Source of the DNA: Phytophthora colocasiae
Taxonomy: Eukaryota; Oomycota; Peronosporomycetes; Peronosporales; Peronosporaceae
Length of the DNA: 64,000 bases
Direction of reading: 5' to 3'
NCBI GenBank assembly: GCA_018806915.1
Contig: JAGKQI010000098.1
Coordinates: 124,001-188,000 of the forward strand
The notes under the pieces are model-generated. The model searched no databases. It was not told the DNA's origin and saw only the letters and a list, made by a program, of their open reading frames with translations. Position numbers and translations under genes: made by a program. Below are positions 49,745-58,542 of the stretch, in pieces (positions within the stretch are counted from its first letter, which is position 1; every line of letters begins with the position of its first letter).

Positions 49745-51079
49745 TTAAACAATGTCGACATCGGCTTTTAGCACTGGGGCCAGGTATTTCGCTGCGAACG
49801 CACACGCGTTGTGAATACCCTTCTCAGCAGCAGGACTCACCGCTGTTGGGAACATCACCGGGTCGTGCACGATGTTCTTCAGGATGTCCAGCTCCATATT
49901 CGTCACACCTTCAGCATCCGCCTTCGCTTTGAAACGTAGTCCCTGCTCGTAGAACCGCTCCATGTCGCCCCACTGCAGGAAAATAGGAGGAAGGTCACGC
50001 AAGCTGTGATTGATCGGTGACACTAGACGACGCTCCTCGGGGTCCGTCACACTACGCAAGTACGTCGACAAGCAGTTGTCGGCAAAGTTGGCTGCCAGGA
50101 TACAGTGCGGGGTCTTCTCATCATTATCCGTCTCGCTGAAGTCCACCACAGGCGAGTAACACAGCGCTGCCACCGGCTGCAACTCTGGGCTCTCTTTGCG
50201 TAGTCGCATGCAATTGGTCATGGACATTTCGGCCCCTGCACTATCGCCACTGAACACGACGTGGGTGGGGGAGACCTTCTCGTGCTCCAGAACGTACTTG
50301 TACATGTCGAAGCAGTCGTTCAGCGAGGTCGGGTACAGGAACTCTGGAGCCATTCGGTAGTTGGCCAGCAGAACACCCACCGACACGTCGAGCTGGTACT
50401 GCTCTTTCAGAATCTGCTTCAGCTTCGTGTGCTCTTGGTTGGCGAGTTCCACGTCCTGCAATGGGTCCGAGATGCAGTAGCCTCCGCCGTGGTAGTGGAT
50501 CACCACAACGCGGTGCTGTTTCTTCTCCTGGTCGCGCATCCACATGTGTTCCATGCCGTTGGCCACCAGCTTCTCAGGGATCGTGTTGTGCCTGCGGCAG
50601 CATGACTTGAGAATGGTCTTGCCGTGGAGCTGGAAGGGACCGCGCAGACGGTGGGCGTTCACGTCAGCGACGATGTGTCCGTAGTCGAGGAAGGAGTATC
50701 GCATCATGGCAATAGTGAACTCATAGGCGAGGGTCCATTCGGGAAAGGAAGGCTTGAATCCACGAGCAGCAGCTTGGAAGATCAACGAGACGAGCTTGAC
50801 TTGCAGCTTCAGTGCAATGTACGGGACCTTGACGAAAGACGTAGCAAATGGCCAAGCAGCATAGCAGAACCCAGCAAAGAGTATCACGTAAAGAATAACA
50901 ATTACTGGCACCACAATGGAGAGGACGATGCTTCCGATAACCATCGTGAGGACTACAATTAACGTTAGGACAATCAGGACCGCGAATAGCAGTGCAATCT
51001 TGAGTGTGCTGAAGCAGGTAGCAGAAATTTCCCTGTCCTTTTCAACTGGAAGCGAGCCGTACGCGGTTGTGGACGCCAT
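49745..51079 (-). CDS. Membrane-anchored alpha/beta hydrolase (esterase), copy 1
   Basis: 444 residues from the ATG at 51079 (MASTTAYGSLPVEKDREIS), which matches the start of the paralogue. The frame is open to an earlier ATG at 51226 without similarity. Two strongly hydrophobic segments (about residues 26-50 and 50-70, LFAVLIVLTLIVVLTMVIGS) anchor it. The hydrolase domain carries the HSL/arylacetamide-deacetylase oxyanion motif HYHGGGYCISDP, the nucleophile elbow VVFSGDSAGAEMS, and the likely acid/His region (FYEQGLRFKAKADAEG; KNIVHDPVMFP). It would hydrolyse small acyl esters or lipids at a membrane. It pairs with a second copy 1.5 kb away, same strand, with a Tc1 derivative between them. 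Confidence 0.85.
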   Translation of the reverse strand: MASTTAYGSLPVEKDREISATCFSTLKIALLFAVLIVLTLIVVLTMVIGSIVLSIVVPVIVILYVILFAGFCYAAWPFATSFVKVPYIALKLQVKLVSLIFQAAARGFKPSFPEWTLAYEFTIAMMRYSFLDYGHIVADVNAHRLRGPFQLHGKTILKSCCRRHNTIPEKLVANGMEHMWMRDQEKKQHRVVVIHYHGGGYCISDPLQDVELANQEHTKLKQILKEQYQLDVSVGVLLANYRMAPEFLYPTSLNDCFDMYKYVLEHEKVSPTHVVFSGDSAGAEMSMTNCMRLRKESPELQPVAALCYSPVVDFSETDNDEKTPHCILAANFADNCLSTYLRSVTDPEERRLVSPINHSLRDLPPIFLQWGDMERFYEQGLRFKAKADAEGVTNMELDILKNIVHDPVMFPTAVSPAAEKGIHNACAFAAKYLAPVLKADVDIV

Positions 51080-51411
51080 CTCCTTTCGCCCACGGGCAAA
51101 TTCTAGTCTGAACTCCGCGTCATCGCACTGCTGTGGTCGGCCTGTGGACTGTCCAAATCTCCGAGGATAACCCCGGCTGTCTTTTTCTAGTCGTGTCGAC
51201 TGTCGACAGGAGTGAAGCGCGGGCATTCGCTAGTTTTCTTGCGTTACTCCTGGTTCACACTCGAGGCAACGGGGAAGGCTTCAAATTCGCCTAGCAGCGT
51301 CACCACACTGGAATTTGGTTCTGAAGTCGATAAGCCTGCTGGTAGCAGTGCTGCCTTACAGAAATTGAGGGAAGCCGGGCTGTTCAACGTAACTTATTAA
51401 ATCATGCACTA

Positions 51412-51634
51412 CAGACCTGGCCAAAAGGATAGGACACCCCATAAATTTTAGGTTTTCTCAGCCAATCCGCTGTCTTTCTTATCGCCAATTGCACCAATAA
51501 AAGCGTATTTCGTGCTGATCGGGCCTATCAAATTTGAGCTTCATCGGAGAAAAATTGAGTGACTTTCAATACAACAGTCCGATTTTGAGCCTGGTCAAAA
51601 GGATAAGACACTTTTTTATACTTGAGTTTTGTAT
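51412..51634 (+). repeat. Left long terminal inverted repeat
   Basis: 223 bp, nearly exact complement of 52235-52457. It holds two copies of the AAAAGGATA-AGACAC type motif, at the tip and near 51598. Confidence 0.9.
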
Positions 51635-51699
51635 GGGAGGAGGAGTTGTTACAGTGCAGACTTCGCTCAAATACAGCTTCCTCCCACAGCACTTGGAGT

Positions 51700-52180
51700 T
51701 GTCCTGCTCAAAATAGCCCGAAAGCAGCAGCTAACGAAGTTCGAGAAAGGATAACAGCGCTATCAAGTCAAGGATGCAGTGTGAAGCAAATTACAGAGTC
51801 TCTAAAGCGCCCAAGGACTGTAGTGACAAACGTTTTAAAAGATCCGGGTAGTTATGGCCAGCGAGGTCGCCCTAGTAAGCTCACTGGTCGCGACTGCCGT
51901 AGTATTGCTCGCGCGACGCGGCAGGGGACGCTAAGCTCATCAAAGCTCGCAGAACAGCAGAAGCTTGGCGTCTCCAGTCGCACAGTGGAGCTGTTTAAGT
52001 ACGTCAAGATAACAAGGTGCCTAAGCTCACAGAGACTCGCATGAAGGCACGAATCAAGTGGCGTCTCATGACTGGGGTGAACAAAACTGGAGGAAAACAG
52101 TTTTTCTGATGAAATGGAATGGAATTTAGATGGACCTGACGTCCTTAAATGCTACGGGCGCTACCTTGAGGACGAGTCAA
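51700..52180 (+). pseudogene. Tc1-like transposase remnant
   Basis: Reads the paired helix-turn-helix N-terminal domain (QGCSVKQITESLKRPRTVVT; GQRGRPSKLTGRDCRSIARA; SSSKLAEQQKLGVSSRTVEL). It then jumps, after shifts and a deletion, to FSDEMEWNLDGPDVLKCYGR, the region of the first catalytic Asp of Tc1 enzymes. The remaining catalytic domain is absent, so the element cannot move by itself. Confidence 0.75.
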
Positions 52181-52234
52181 GGTGAGGTTCAGCCGTTTGC
52201 AGGTGCGGCTAGTAGTTCAACTTCAACTCAAGCT

Positions 52235-52457
52235 ATACAAAACTCAAGTATAAAAAAGTGTCTTATCCTTTTGACCAGGCTCAAAATCGGACTGTTGTAT
52301 TGAAAGTCACTCAATTTTTCTCCGATGAAGCTCAAATTTGATAGGCCCGATCAGCACGAAATACGCTTTTATTGGTGCAATTGGCGATAAGAAAGACAGC
52401 GGATTGGCTGAGAAAACCTAAAATTTATGGGGTGTCCTATCCTTTTGGCCAGGTCTG
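52235..52457 (-). repeat. Right long terminal inverted repeat
   Basis: Complement of the left arm, 223 bp, ending GGCCAGGTCTG before the TA duplication. Confidence 0.9.
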
Positions 52458-52544
52458 TAGCGTTGCTTGAATTGTATTGGGGTGCTATCTTTCTCGGTTA
52501 GCTAGTAGCTGACTCACTACCCACTTGCTTGACAACCCCTACAG

Positions 52545-53855
52545 TTAAGCCTTAAGAATAGTGGCAAGGTGTTTTGCGGCGAAAGCGCAAGCAGTGCGGA
52601 TAGCACCTTCAGCAGCAGGGCTCACCATCGTCGGTAGCATCACCGGGTCGTGAGGAATGTTCTCCAGCAGGTCCAGCTCCATGTTGGTGACACCCTGGGC
52701 ATCCGCGGCTTCCTTGAAGCGCAGGCCCTGCTCGTAGAAGCGTTCAACCGTTCCAAACTGCACGAACGTTGGCGGCAAATTCTTTAGGTTTTGGTTGATC
52801 GGAGACACCTTGAAACGCGGGTTTGCGTCCTTAACAGAGCTTAGGTACGCGTCAAGACTGCTGTCCAGGAAACTGGCCGAGAGCAGACAGTGAGGAGTGG
52901 CTTCATCAGAGACACCGCTCTCAGCGAGGTCGACCCATGGAGAGTAGCAAAGTGCGACGGCCGGCTTGAGCTCCGGGGTCTCATCACGAAGACGCATGCA
53001 GTTGGCGAGCGTCATCTGACCGCCAGCACTGTCACCGCTGAACACAACGTGGTTGGGCGAGATGTTTTCGTTGTCCAACACGTACTTGTACATTGTGTAG
53101 CAGTCGTCCTGAGCTGTGGGGTATACGTACTGCGGTGCCATGCGGTAATTAGCTAGGAGAACGTCAACTGAAGCGTCAATCGCGTACTTCTCCTTGAGAA
53201 TCTGCTTGAGCTTTGTGTGAGTCAGGTTGGCGAGTTCCACGTCCTGCAAGGGGTCGGACACGACGAAAGCACCTCCGTGGAAATGGATTACCACAATGCG
53301 GTGCTCCTTCTTCTCGGGATCGCGAAGCCACATGTGCTCCATACCGTTGGCCTCGATCTTCTCCGGGACGGTGCCGTGCAGGCGGCTGTTGGACTTGAGG
53401 ATCATCTTGCCGTGCAGGTGGAACGGCATACGCAGTAGGTGAGCATTCTTGTTGCCAACCAAGTGACCGTAGTTAACAAATGTGAAGCGCAGCATCAGGT
53501 TCGTCAGCTCGAAAGCGAACGTCCACTGGGGGAAGCGCGGCTTGAATCCGCGAGCAGCGTACGCAAGCACCAGGTATACGACATGGAGCTGCATTCGAAT
53601 GGCAATGAATGGCACCAGCAACGGGTTGCTGGCGAACGGGACAGCGGCACATAGGAAGCTAATGAAGGCCAGCACGTATACGGCAACGACCACGGTGACG
53701 ATAATGTTCAGCGCAGTGCCACCAAACGCAATGATGAGAAGCGCGACGATCGCTGCGAGAACGACGGCGCTGAGCGTTACCGGGAGTGCAGTCGACTTGG
53801 CACCAGGAAGGTTCTTGCGTTCACTTGGGTCGAGAGATCCGTAGCTGGCCGGCAT
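52545..53855 (-). CDS. Membrane-anchored alpha/beta hydrolase (esterase), copy 2
   Basis: 436 residues from the ATG at 53855 (MPASYGSLDPSERKNLPGAK), chosen because it lines up with copy 1; the frame stays open 470 nt upstream without family similarity. Hydrophobic anchor at about residues 22-70 (VTLSAVVLAAIVALLIIAFG). Oxyanion motif HFHGGAFVVSDP, nucleophile elbow VVFSGDSAGGQMT, and the C-terminal block FYEQGLRFKEAADAQG with LENIPHDPVMLP. Copy 1 differs at several positions around the active site (HYHGGGYC against HFHGGAFV; GDSAGA against GDSAGG), so the substrate range may differ. The gene is intact. The pair arose by tandem duplication before the Tc1 insertion. Confidence 0.85.
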   Translation of the reverse strand: MPASYGSLDPSERKNLPGAKSTALPVTLSAVVLAAIVALLIIAFGGTALNIIVTVVVAVYVLAFISFLCAAVPFASNPLLVPFIAIRMQLHVVYLVLAYAARGFKPRFPQWTFAFELTNLMLRFTFVNYGHLVGNKNAHLLRMPFHLHGKMILKSNSRLHGTVPEKIEANGMEHMWLRDPEKKEHRIVVIHFHGGAFVVSDPLQDVELANLTHTKLKQILKEKYAIDASVDVLLANYRMAPQYVYPTAQDDCYTMYKYVLDNENISPNHVVFSGDSAGGQMTLANCMRLRDETPELKPAVALCYSPWVDLAESGVSDEATPHCLLSASFLDSSLDAYLSSVKDANPRFKVSPINQNLKNLPPTFVQFGTVERFYEQGLRFKEAADAQGVTNMELDLLENIPHDPVMLPTMVSPAAEGAIRTACAFAAKHLATILKA

Positions 53856-54892
53856 CTTGTCTCCGTGCACGATCGAGGAAATTGGAGTCTGACCACGCAT
53901 CGGGGGCTGCTGGCGGTGGTGAAGTCCCATGCACGCAAATCGCAGTGGTAATCTTGCTTTCGTGCTGACGTCTGGGGCAAACTTGGTGGGTTTTTCGGCG
54001 CAAATTGCGCACAGCCAAGACGTTGCAGACGGTATCTGAAGACCTCCTGGTAGGAAAAGAGAAACGGATGGGGAAAATATGGTGACATATTTTGGGACAA
54101 CGTAAATTATTGCCGCCAAACGCAGCAGCCAAGTGTTGGAATGTCTACCAGTTGACAGTTGGGAAATTGCTGCACATGTCAGGGTGAAAGTTCCATTGAA
54201 ACACCCTGTGAACCACAGTGTGATCTTGGACAAATGAACAACATCTGCATCACATTCTCCATCTTCAGGGTCGAATATGTAAACACGATAGTTTACATCT
54301 CGCAAAACACTCTTATACATGTACATGTACCGGTCGAAGCATTCTTGGGCAAATCGACTGCTTGGTATACAAGCGAGGCGGATTACATTTTACGTTTACT
54401 GCGCTCCGAACTCTTCTTCTTCTTACCCTCCGAACTTCTTATGAGTAGTGATTTTTTCTAAACAAATATATAATACTATTTATTGATGGTAATACATTTC
54501 AGTACAACAGTATTATTTTTATTGCACTCGTATTTTTTTGCTCAATCATACTGTATGTCATACATATATATATATTTAATAAATAAAATTTGAATTTATT
54601 TTCACTTAAATAAACAGCTACAAATAAAAATAACCAAACAACATCAACAAAATGCCAATACCAAGCAGCAGCTTCATGCTTTTATTATGGTTTTCTTTTT
54701 AGTTATGCCAGCTTTAATTTTCAGCTTTTATTGGTGGGTAAATCTGCACAAATTTTTTTACATTTATGGTTACCTGATGCAACTTAGAAGTTGCTTGTTG
54801 TTGAGCGACAGGATCCAAGACGCTGTTCGTGTTAGTAATTGTTTAAAATATTCTACCAAGTGATATTTACAAATATCTTATATATATAAGTT
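53856..54892. other. Intergenic, very AT-rich in its second half
   Basis: 53856-54330 is upstream sequence and leader of the esterase gene. 54450-54890 is strongly AT-rich with TATATATATATA runs (54563 and 54890) and no gene. AT-rich islands like this are unusual next to the GC-balanced genes here. Confidence 0.5.
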
Positions 54893-55130
54893 CCTGAGGC
54901 TAGAAAGCACGTTGAAGAAGCTGCATGTGAGCCCCAAGAGTGCCAAGTGGCAGAGCTGCAACATGGAAGTTCACGCGGGCTTCTCGTTCGACTGGATGAA
55001 GAACTTCCAGCAGCTGGTGCCGCCCATGTTGGAGGCTGGTATCAGAGGACTTGTGTACGCTGGTGATGCGGACTTTATTGTAAACTGGATGGGGTGCAAG
55101 GCCTGGACGCTGGAGCTGCCGTGGACAAAT
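54893..55130 (+). pseudogene. Serine carboxypeptidase C-terminal fragment
   Basis: One clean frame reads FLRLESTLKKLHVSPKSAK, WQSCNMEVHAGFSFDWMKNF, LVPPMLEAGIRGLVYAGDAD and FIVNWMGCKAWTLELPW. This is the S10 serine carboxypeptidase (carboxypeptidase Y type) segment with the catalytic Asp in the GDADF motif. The signal peptide, catalytic Ser and final His parts are missing on both sides, so this is a gene fragment. It stops just before the left end of a mariner element, but the sequence beyond the mariner does not continue it. Confidence 0.8.
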
Positions 55131-55136
55131 ATCCTA

Positions 55137-57263
55137 CTTCTCCGGTCCACCGTACTATCGCCATTTCTAAAAAGTGGGCATAGCGGAAAAAGTTTTTAGA
55201 GTTAGCAAGCATGGCGCACACCATTAGAAAGCTGAAGGCGCAAGGTATGTGCCCCCGGACTTCCTGCTGAAACGGAGCCTTCGTTTGAATGGTAGAATAA
55301 CTTTTGTCTTGCGTCTGAGAGGAGCCGTAAGGTTAAATTTCGTAATTCGGTCAATTTTTAGCGATAATCAATCGCACTTTTACACGAGCGGTAGGAGCTA
55401 ATTGACTCCGTCCTGGCAAACCGATATTGTCTGTAAACGCTTCAATGGGCTAAAAATTGATCGCGCGCCAGCGAGGTTTTATTGCAGCATGGCACCTAGT
55501 TACCAAGCCAGCGGAATAAAATACGCCAATCATCGCGAAGTGAAGAATAAGACGGCGATTTATTTTTTTGAACCCTCAAATTAGACTGTAAGCTGTGATT
55601 GGCATAAGTGACGGTAGCCATTAGCAACTATGCTGTCTGCAACTGGCAACGCAATCGGTGACGTTCCGTTGCGCATGTGGAACTTCTGCACGCGTGGTAG
55701 GCTGTAGTCATTGCCCCCCTTGCACCCAATGACCAAACCTAGTACTTTTTGTAATGTCAAAAAGCACTTATCTAAAGTATGGTAGCTTACCTTAGCAAAT
55801 GAGGCCTTCACGGCAGCAATTAGGCCGTCGGTATCGAACGTGGGGGTCTTGTACTGCAAGGATTGTAGTGAATGAAAAAAACCGAGGTCTAGTACGTTCA
55901 TGTCGGGTGACCGGGGAGGCTGACACCATTTCGATATCCCAGCCCTCTGCCTGGCCTGCCTCGACGATGTCGGCGCTGTCAACTCGTACATGTGGACCAG
56001 CGTTGTCTTGCTGCACCTTAATTGTTCTTGTCTTTCTACCTGCAACATTCCAGCAACATCCCAGCAACAAGAGCAACATAGGAGTGACATTAGCTCATCC
56101 TGCAACATAGTAGCAACATAATAGCTTCAACTTCACTTACCGGGACATTTTTCCCTAATTGCAGGGAACACTTTCTCGCGCAGCAGCTTAATGTAGACTT
56201 CTCGTGTCATAGAGATGTTTTTGGTGATTGGATCTCCTTTCTCTCGGCTCTTCGACTTTCGCTTGGCCACGGTCCCCTCTACAATAGGCCAAATGCCTAT
56301 TTTACCATCGAAGTAGCGCTTTTTTCCAAAGTCGTAGCGAGGTCTGGCGACGGCACCCAGAAACATTACCTTTCCTATGTACCTTTTGTTCGGACACGAG
56401 CGGTACGGTACATCCTCGTCCTTCGCCAGGTAATACTTTGTATTGGCCTTGTAGAGGTTAAACCACTTCTCATCAAGATGTACGGTATCGTACATGTGGT
56501 GGGCACGAAACGTCTTCTCTCCTAGCAAAATAAAATCCTTGGTCAGCATAAAATCGTTTAAATAATAAAAGCCAAATGAATGACTTACCTATGTGGCGCT
56601 CAACGTGGGCCAGAGCCCATGACAGCCGTCGAGTCTTGTGCAGAGCTGACAGCGTAGGTCTGACACGGGTAATCTTTTTGCGAATCACGCTGCGCTTCAA
56701 GTAGCGCAACAGCGTTGTTTTAGGTATACCTGTAGCTGCAGCTAGCGAGCGCAAGCTCTGTCGTTGGCATAGAGGAATTTCGCGAACCCGCTCAACTACC
56801 TCGTCATCAGTGAGGTGGCGGGGTGGTGGCGGGCGCTGCTGTCGACCATGTAGCCGCTCGGTAATGGCGTGGCTTTGCTGCCACACCTTGCGGATTGTGT
56901 GACGGTGTAGGCCAAAGCCTGCGGCAGCTGCGGCAATACTGCCACGTGGGAGGCAGCCACCAACCGATCGCTGCGCAAGATATAGCGCTACGGCCACCTT
57001 AAGGTCGGTCTGGTTTCGACGGCGAGGCATGCTGGCGTTGTTTGTGAAGTCCAGGGTGAAAGGAATAGTGAATTGAGTTTAGTGTTGGCGGCAACGCCGA
57101 CAGCAGTGGTTGGCGACAGTGAAAGCGCGCGAAAAGTTATGCATGTCAAAGCTTCAGATTAGGCGCCAAACAAAAACAGCAAGACAAGTTATTTTTTACC
57201 AATCAAATACTGCTAACAATTTTGGTGAGCCACACAAAAATGGTCCACCGTGGACCGGAGAAG
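55137..57263. mobile_element. Plant-type mariner-like element
   Basis: 2127 bp flanked by TA (55135-55136 and 57264-57265), with short inverted ends CTTCTCCGGTCCACCGT on the left and the complement of CTTCTCCGGTCCACGGT on the right. It carries one reverse transposase gene with introns. Confidence 0.8.
55581..57030 (-). pseudogene. Mariner transposase (plant-type), near-intact
   Basis: Exons 56589-57030, 56141-56521 and 55581-56039 join in phase over GTAAGT introns of 67 and 101 nt. The N-terminal helix-turn-helix part (FGLHRHTIRKVWQQSHAITE; LRSLAAATGIPKTTLLRYLK) precedes the catalytic domain. That domain has YDTVHLDEKWFNLYKANTKY (first Asp), TIKVQQDNAGPHVRV (second Asp, made after the second splice) and PPRSPDMNVLDLGFFHSLQS (third Asp), the DD39D pattern of plant mariners such as Soymar. 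A one-base shift near 55915, between QQDNAGPH and SPDMNVLD, is the only break seen. The second intron has five ATGTTGC copies. Confidence 0.85.
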
Positions 57264-57448
57264 TATTAGGGCCGGTCTTAGCGGAATTTGTTCCAGTGGA
57301 TGCCCCTATCGGTGGACAGCACCTTTTCTGCTTGGTTTTGCTAGGAACAAGTTTGAAGTTAGTGGACGGCTCGAGTGGATCAGTCAAGAGGCGGGAGGGG
57401 GGAAATCTCTATCGCCAGCGAGTTTATTTATAGCAACTAGGTCCCACT

Positions 57449-57860
57449 TTGCTTTCGCCCCACAAAGTGCTCATGCTATCGACCCGTGATCTAATCCGCA
57501 TCGCACGACGCAACCGTGCTCGACACAACGCACAGCTCGGAGTGCTTCTAGTTGCACTTCTTCAGCGCTCTCGTAGAGCACGTGTTTCACGTCGACGTGT
57601 CGACGTTGATGCTGAAATCGAGATGTTGCTCAACGAAAACATGTTCGAGCGAACGTTTCGGATGAATGCCGAGAGCTTTTCATGCTTGCTGGGTATTCTG
57701 TTGTCACGGCTTGAGGTAGACGAGCTTCGTTCAACCAACTCGAGTGGAGAAGATCCCATCTCAGCTCCAATTATGCTCATGACTACCCTGCGCTATCTCG
57801 CCGGAGGATCATACCTTGATATCCGCCGTACCGTTGGAATTAGTAGGTATGATCATGGGA
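57449..57860 (+). pseudogene. Harbinger-like transposase N-terminal fragment
   Basis: One open frame reads MLLNENMFERTFRMNAESFS, CLLGILLSRLEVDELRSTNS and APIMLMTTLRYLAGGSYLDI, then RRTVGISR. The FRM-x-x-x-(S/T)F and LMTTLRYLAGG patterns are those of PIF/Harbinger transposase N-terminal regions. The frame is lost after 57860 and there is no catalytic part before the piggyBac element at 58161, so it is a fragment. It differs from the Harbinger near 5200. Confidence 0.6.
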
Positions 57861-58542
57861 GCTCGTCCTTGTCTTGCTAAAGATACGATTCTATCCCATC
57901 GATAGCTATACCGTTGAAGTGGCACACCTCATGAGGTGGGTCATCCCTCCGGCCACTCTCCGTCCACGTCCACTACCCCTAATTTTGCGCTGTGGACGTG
58001 GATCTGATTCCAACAAGCGGACACCTGTGGCGTCCACCAACATCTGCAAGGACGAGATTCTATTGGGCCCCAGGAGGCAAATCCACCGTTATTTTTTTTG
58101 CTAAGACCGACCCTTAGTATCATCAAACTGTTTAAAACATGCTTTCTAATGCATGTTTAACCCCTTGTCTACCGAAATTCATGACACCAAACACGTAACT
58201 CACGGTACTTTTACGTCATAACTTACCCCATTGCAAGATACTTGGCTTTAATATGGCGTACATAGCCACATGCGGGAAGCTGTATAAGTTCTCAACCGGT
58301 TTTCTCAAATCATGTCGTCTATCATACGACGTACCAGACTTCGCAAGACTTGCAATGTCGTAAGTTGTTTCATTGCATAAAAAAACGATGAACATAACAG
58401 CGCAATGAATCGCACGACAACACAATAGATAGTAAAGAACAAGCAGCAAATCAAGAACAAGTTTCATTTTGTCCTGCATAGGCAGTGCCAACGGGAAACA
58501 CTCATCAAAGACGACTTCAGCGCAGTTGCGCGAACCCACCAG

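Larger units (their letters stand above)
51412..52457. mobile_element. Tc1-like derivative with 223-bp inverted ends
   Basis: 1046 bp, flanked by TA (51410-51411 and 52458-52459). The ends begin CAGACCTGGCCAAAAGGATA and form inverted repeats of 223 bp each. The inside is a shortened transposase remnant. The second occurrence of AAAAGGATAAGACAC within each arm shows that the arms themselves contain a repeated end motif. Confidence 0.9.

Noticed and set aside
50241..50605. Overlapping ORFs on both strands within the esterase gene
   Set aside because: They are in other frames of a clearly coding hydrolase domain and show no domain of their own.
53821..54132. FPTRRSSD reading, as produced by sequencing-adapter contamination
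   Set aside because: The underlying bases (TTTCCTACCAGGAGGTCTTC) differ from the adapter and the stretch is continuous with normal flanking DNA, so it is coincidence.
54563..54900. Centromere- or origin-like AT island
   Set aside because: Only a few hundred bases of simple AT-rich sequence, with no repeat or other evidence for such a role.
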